The notes beneath the pieces are model-generated. The model saw nothing but the letters and a program-made list of their open reading frames with translations, did no database searches and was not told the DNA's origin. DNA of 17,146 bases, taken from the NCBI RefSeq assembly GCF_902490045.1, contig NZ_CABUCJ010000049.1:1-17146 (forward strand). Direction: 5' to 3'. Within the stretch, counting starts at the first letter, position 1; each line of letters opens with the position of its first letter. Origin of the DNA: an uncultured Anaerotruncus sp. (GTDB lineage Bacteria; Bacillota; Clostridia; Oscillospirales; Ruminococcaceae). Position numbers and translations under genes: made by a program. This document shows positions 15,361 to 17,146 of the stretch, piece after piece.

Positions 15361-15406
15361 AGACTGTTTTCCGGGGCGAAGCGCCCTTCGCCCCGGAAAA
15401 CAGTCT
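15361..15406. repeat. 20-bp-arm perfect palindrome in importer operon
   Basis: The left arm 15361-15380 (beginning AGACTGTTTTCC) is perfectly complementary to 15387-15406, with a 6-nt GC loop at 15381-15386. It lies inside the operon between the binding-protein stop and the permease start, in an untranslated stretch. No U-run follows on the minus strand (the next bases are GGGAAAATG), so it does not look like a plain terminator. It could protect the binding-protein mRNA 3' end after processing, or be a dispersed palindromic repeat of this genome. No second copy was noticed in the window. Confidence 0.9.
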
Positions 15407-15436
15407 GCACTCCCGCCCAAAAGGGGGCGGGAGTGC
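15407..15436. repeat. 12-bp-arm perfect palindrome abutting the previous one
   Basis: Arms GCACTCCCGCCC (15407-15418) and GGGCGGGAGTGC (15425-15436) surround a 6-nt loop. It directly abuts the larger palindrome with no base between. In minus-strand RNA it forms first, 25 nt after the binding-protein stop codon, with CCUUUU as its loop. The pair of stable stems in tandem should block 3' exonucleases and lower expression of the permease and ATPase relative to the binding protein (inference). Confidence 0.85.
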
Positions 15437-15461
15437 AACATTTTCACTTGCGGAATCCGAT

Positions 15462-16298
15462 TCAGGCGGCGTCCATCACGACGATAACCTGCTCGTTCTT
15501 CATGTAGGGACGGCTCATCTCATAGTTTTCCTGCCGCTCGGACGTGATGGTCAGGCCGTTCCAGATGCAGGTGATCTTGCCGGTTTCCAGCTCCATATCC
15601 TTGGCGTCCCAGTCAATCGGCTTCGCCTCGAACTTCATTCCCAGCTTTTCGCAGACCGCCTTGGCCAGGTCGATGTCCGCGCCCACGATCTCGTTCTTTT
15701 CATCGGTGAAGCCCATCGGCGGGAAGGAGGCGTCCAGCCCGACCACAAACGTCTCCGGAAGAGCGGACGTGTCGGCCTCGCCCTCGGGCGCATAGGTGAC
15801 GATCATGTCGTCTTTTCCAAACCATTTCTGGGAGATCTCAGCGACCTTACCCTCCTGAGCCAATTCGTAGAGGGCGTTTTCCACGGCGTTCTTCAGGGCG
15901 GTTTCGCCCTTTTTGAAGCCGATGCCGTATTCTTCGGCGGCCATCGTCTCATCCAGAACCTTCATGGCCTTCTGGTTCGCGGTGATGTAATACTCCGCGA
16001 CCACCGAGTCCATCACAATGGCGTCGCAGCGGCCGAGCTCCAGGTCGCCCATGGCGGTGACATAGTCGGCGTACTCCTTGGCGGCGCCGTCTTTGATCGA
16101 GGAATAAATCTCGTCCTTCTGGAGGGCCTCAAGCCCCGAGGAATCTTTCTGCGCGGCGACGACCTTTCCGGCCAGGTCCGCTTTCGCGTTGATCGCGGCC
16201 GGCGCCGCGGAGGACTCGGGAGCGGCCTGGTTGCCGCAGGCGGTAAAGAGGGTCGCGCAGAGCAGCGCGGCGAGAAGGACGGTTAAAATCTTCTTCAT
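15462..16298 (-). CDS. Amino-acid ABC importer substrate-binding lipoprotein, circularly permuted
   Basis: A 278-residue lipoprotein (signal 1-20, lipobox L-F-T-A-C, C21) of the SBP_bac_3 family, but with its halves in reversed order. Residues 39-163 are the part that is normally C-terminal: A-D-L-A-G-K-V-V-A-A-Q-K-D-S-S, the ligand aspartate region I-V-M-D-S-V-V-A-E-Y-Y (94-104), Y-G-I-G-F-K-K-G, and the terminal helix A-E-I-S-Q-K-W-F-G-K. After a linker (164-181, P-E-G-E-A-D-T-S-A-L-P) come residues 182-275, which are normally N-terminal: F-V-V-G-L-D-A-S-F-P-P-M-G-F, G-A-D-I-D-L-A-K-A-V, W-N-G-L-T-I-T-S-E-R-Q-E, and the hinge strand E-Q-V-I-V-V. The protein stops exactly where A-D-L-A-G-K would normally follow. 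Both lobes and their ligand residues are present once, and total length is normal, so it is probably functional. The start at 16298 has GGGAG upstream. First gene of the importer operon. Confidence 0.92.
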   Translation of the reverse strand: MKKILTVLLAALLCATLFTACGNQAAPESSAAPAAINAKADLAGKVVAAQKDSSGLEALQKDEIYSSIKDGAAKEYADYVTAMGDLELGRCDAIVMDSVVAEYYITANQKAMKVLDETMAAEEYGIGFKKGETALKNAVENALYELAQEGKVAEISQKWFGKDDMIVTYAPEGEADTSALPETFVVGLDASFPPMGFTDEKNEIVGADIDLAKAVCEKLGMKFEAKPIDWDAKDMELETGKITCIWNGLTITSERQENYEMSRPYMKNEQVIVVMDAA

Positions 16299-16502
16299 AT
16301 GCTTTCTCCCAATTCATCGTTGATTTTTGCCTCAAGGGCGGCGGCGCGGCAAAATCCGGACCGCTTTTGAATATTTTATACTTTATCAAGGTAAATTGCT
16401 ACCCTTGTAGCAGGCTGTTATGCCGATTTTCCCCAACCTTTCGCCGGTTTTCTCCGGATTTCTCGCCCATTCTCACGATCGCGCCGCAATCGGCGCACAC
16501 GA
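16299..16502 (-). other. Intergenic region upstream of the importer operon
   Basis: This 204-bp gap between birA and the binding-protein gene holds the probable importer promoter. An AT-rich stretch on the minus strand contains TATAAA (16380-16375) as the best -10. No good -35 is found 16-18 bp upstream, so an activator may be needed or the assignment may be wrong. A 6-bp inverted repeat (TGCTAC/GTAGCA around a 4-nt centre, 16397-16412) sits where the -35 would be and could be an operator. In the leader, TTTTGCC (16325-16331) pairs with GGCAAAA (16348-16354). A 33-codon frame beginning GTG-TGC after birA is discussed under rejected items. No known riboswitch was recognised. Confidence 0.5.
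16481..16496. repeat. GC hairpin just after birA
   Basis: GCGCCG and CGGCGC arms (16481-16486 and 16491-16496) around CAAT, 6 bp past the birA stop. There is no U-run on the minus strand (GATCGTGAG follows), so it is at best a weak or Rho-assisted 3' end. Read-through from birA into the importer is possible. Confidence 0.45.
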
Positions 16503-17146
16503 TCAGGCGAAATCTCCCCGCAGGCTGATCTCCCCCGCGCCGATCGTTTCCATTTTTCCGCCGGACAGCCTTACAAGCAGGCGCGCCTCGTCGTCGATGC
16601 CGACGGCGTAGGCCTCCCGGCGTTCCTCCCCCCGCACCAGCATCACCGGCCGGTCGAGCACACAGGAGCGCGCGCGGTATTCCTCAAGGAAGGTCCGTTC
16701 CCCGAGTTCGCCGCAGAGGGCGAGCATCTCCGTGATGATCGCCGCCGCCAGCGCGGCCCGGTCGGTCCCCCGCGCGCCCGCCGACTCGAGGGAAGTCGCC
16801 ACGCCGGAAAGCGCGGGCGGGAAGCTCGCGTCCAGCACGTTGACGCCGATGCCGATCACGACGAATTCCGGCCTGCCGTCCGCGCCGAGCGGCGCCTCCG
16901 CCAGGATTCCGCAGAGTTTTTTCCCCGCGTAATAGAGGTCGTTCACCCATTTGACGCCCACCTCCACCCCCGCGGCGCGGGAGATGGCGCGCGCGGTCGC
17001 GACCGCCGCCGCCGGGGTGACGAGCGCCGTATCCGCGGCGGAGAGTCCGGGGCGCAGCACCATCGAGAGATAGACCCCCGCCCCGCCCGGCGAAAAGAAG
17101 CTGCGGCCCAGCCGGCCGCGGCCCGCCGTCTGGCGCTCGGCAATCA
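16503..17146 (-). CDS. birA: Biotin--[acetyl-CoA-carboxylase] ligase (5' end truncated by window edge)
   Basis: About 213 C-terminal residues of biotin protein ligase, which makes biotinyl-AMP and attaches biotin to carboxylase carrier proteins in the cytosol. The visible part opens with I-A-E-R-Q-T-A-G-R-G-R-L-G-R-S-F-F-S-P, which contains the biotin/AMP loop G-R-G-R-L-G-R. It continues with V-Y-L-S-M-V-L-R-P, then K-W-V-N-D-L-Y-Y-A-G-K-K-L-C-G-I-L-A-E with the key lysine, then V-I-G-I-G-V-N-V. The C-terminal 50 or so residues fit the SH3-like domain (R-R-E-A-Y-A-V-G-I-D-D-E-A-R-L-L-V). The frame is open to the window edge, so the ATG at 17063 is internal and not the start. Whether an N-terminal helix-turn-helix (repressor form) exists lies outside the window. 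Confidence 0.95.
   Translation of the reverse strand, partial: IAERQTAGRGRLGRSFFSPGGAGVYLSMVLRPGLSAADTALVTPAAAVATARAISRAAGVEVGVKWVNDLYYAGKKLCGILAEAPLGADGRPEFVVIGIGVNVLDASFPPALSGVATSLESAGARGTDRAALAAAIITEMLALCGELGERTFLEEYRARSCVLDRPVMLVRGEERREAYAVGIDDEARLLVRLSGGKMETIGAGEISLRGDFA

Noticed and set aside
15361..15436. Palindromes as a CRISPR repeat or integron attC site
   Set aside because: No repeated unit with spacers, no cas or integrase gene, and arms lack attC core sites.
15198..16286. Plus-strand open frame of 362 codons running through the palindromes
   Set aside because: Antisense to the binding protein and permease; no recognisable domain or ribosome site.
15462..16298. Binding protein as a pseudogene or gene fusion
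   Set aside because: The frame is open, length is normal, the signal peptide is intact and each lobe appears exactly once, so a circular permutation explains it better than decay or fusion of two genes.
16393..16494. Minus-strand frame of about 33 codons starting GTG-TGC with a C-A-D-C motif (zinc-ribbon-like)
   Set aside because: A single C-x-x-C pair is not enough for a zinc ribbon. The only ribosome-site candidate (GGGGAG) is about 13 bases away, inside birA, and the frame runs through the hairpin after birA. It could be a real small protein but the sequence alone does not support it.
16503..17063. Start of birA at the ATG at 17063
   Set aside because: The frame stays open to the window edge and upstream codons encode the biotin-loop motif G-R-G-R-L-G-R, so the true start lies outside.

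Overview
The window is a GC-rich stretch of a Firmicutes chromosome. The block hprK - murB - rapZ - whiA - dnaE on one strand, DUF4358/MBOAT/DHHW surface genes, and lipoproteins with a Clostridia-type lipobox point to an anaerobic, probably gut-associated member of class Clostridia, most likely a high-GC Oscillospiraceae/Ruminococcaceae-like lineage. That placement comes from gene content and my memory of such genomes, not from a search.

Right to left on the minus strand, the window opens with a 5'-truncated biotin protein ligase (birA, to 16503). After a 204-bp spacer comes a polar amino-acid ABC importer in the order substrate-binding lipoprotein, permease, ATPase (16298 to 13921). The binding protein is the most unusual gene here. 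Its two halves are in reversed order, so that after the signal peptide it begins with what is normally the second lobe and ends with what is normally the first half of lobe 1: a natural circular permutation. Two long perfect palindromes lie between it and the permease gene. Next is a surface-polymer acylation module: a DUF4358 lipoprotein, an MBOAT O-acyltransferase of the AlgI type, and a DHHW/AlgJ-like SGNH protein (13794 to 10627).

A single plus-strand gene (9387-10583) encodes a secreted, membrane-anchored protein with an alpha/alpha-toroid (prenyltransferase/squalene-cyclase-like repeat) domain. It has a strong sigma-A promoter and converges on the DHHW gene, sharing a perfect bidirectional terminator with it.

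Back to back with it, a second strong sigma-A promoter (9259-9287) drives the long minus-strand operon hprK - PHP phosphoesterase - ROK sugar kinase - murB - rapZ - whiA - YbjQ-like - dnaE. The genes are separated by 2 to 41 bp or overlap, and dnaE runs off the left end. The operon joins carbon-status signalling (HprK, ROK kinase, RapZ), peptidoglycan precursor synthesis (MurB), a cell-division/chromosome regulator (WhiA) and a replicative polymerase. No tRNA, rRNA, CRISPR array, insertion sequence or phage gene was seen.
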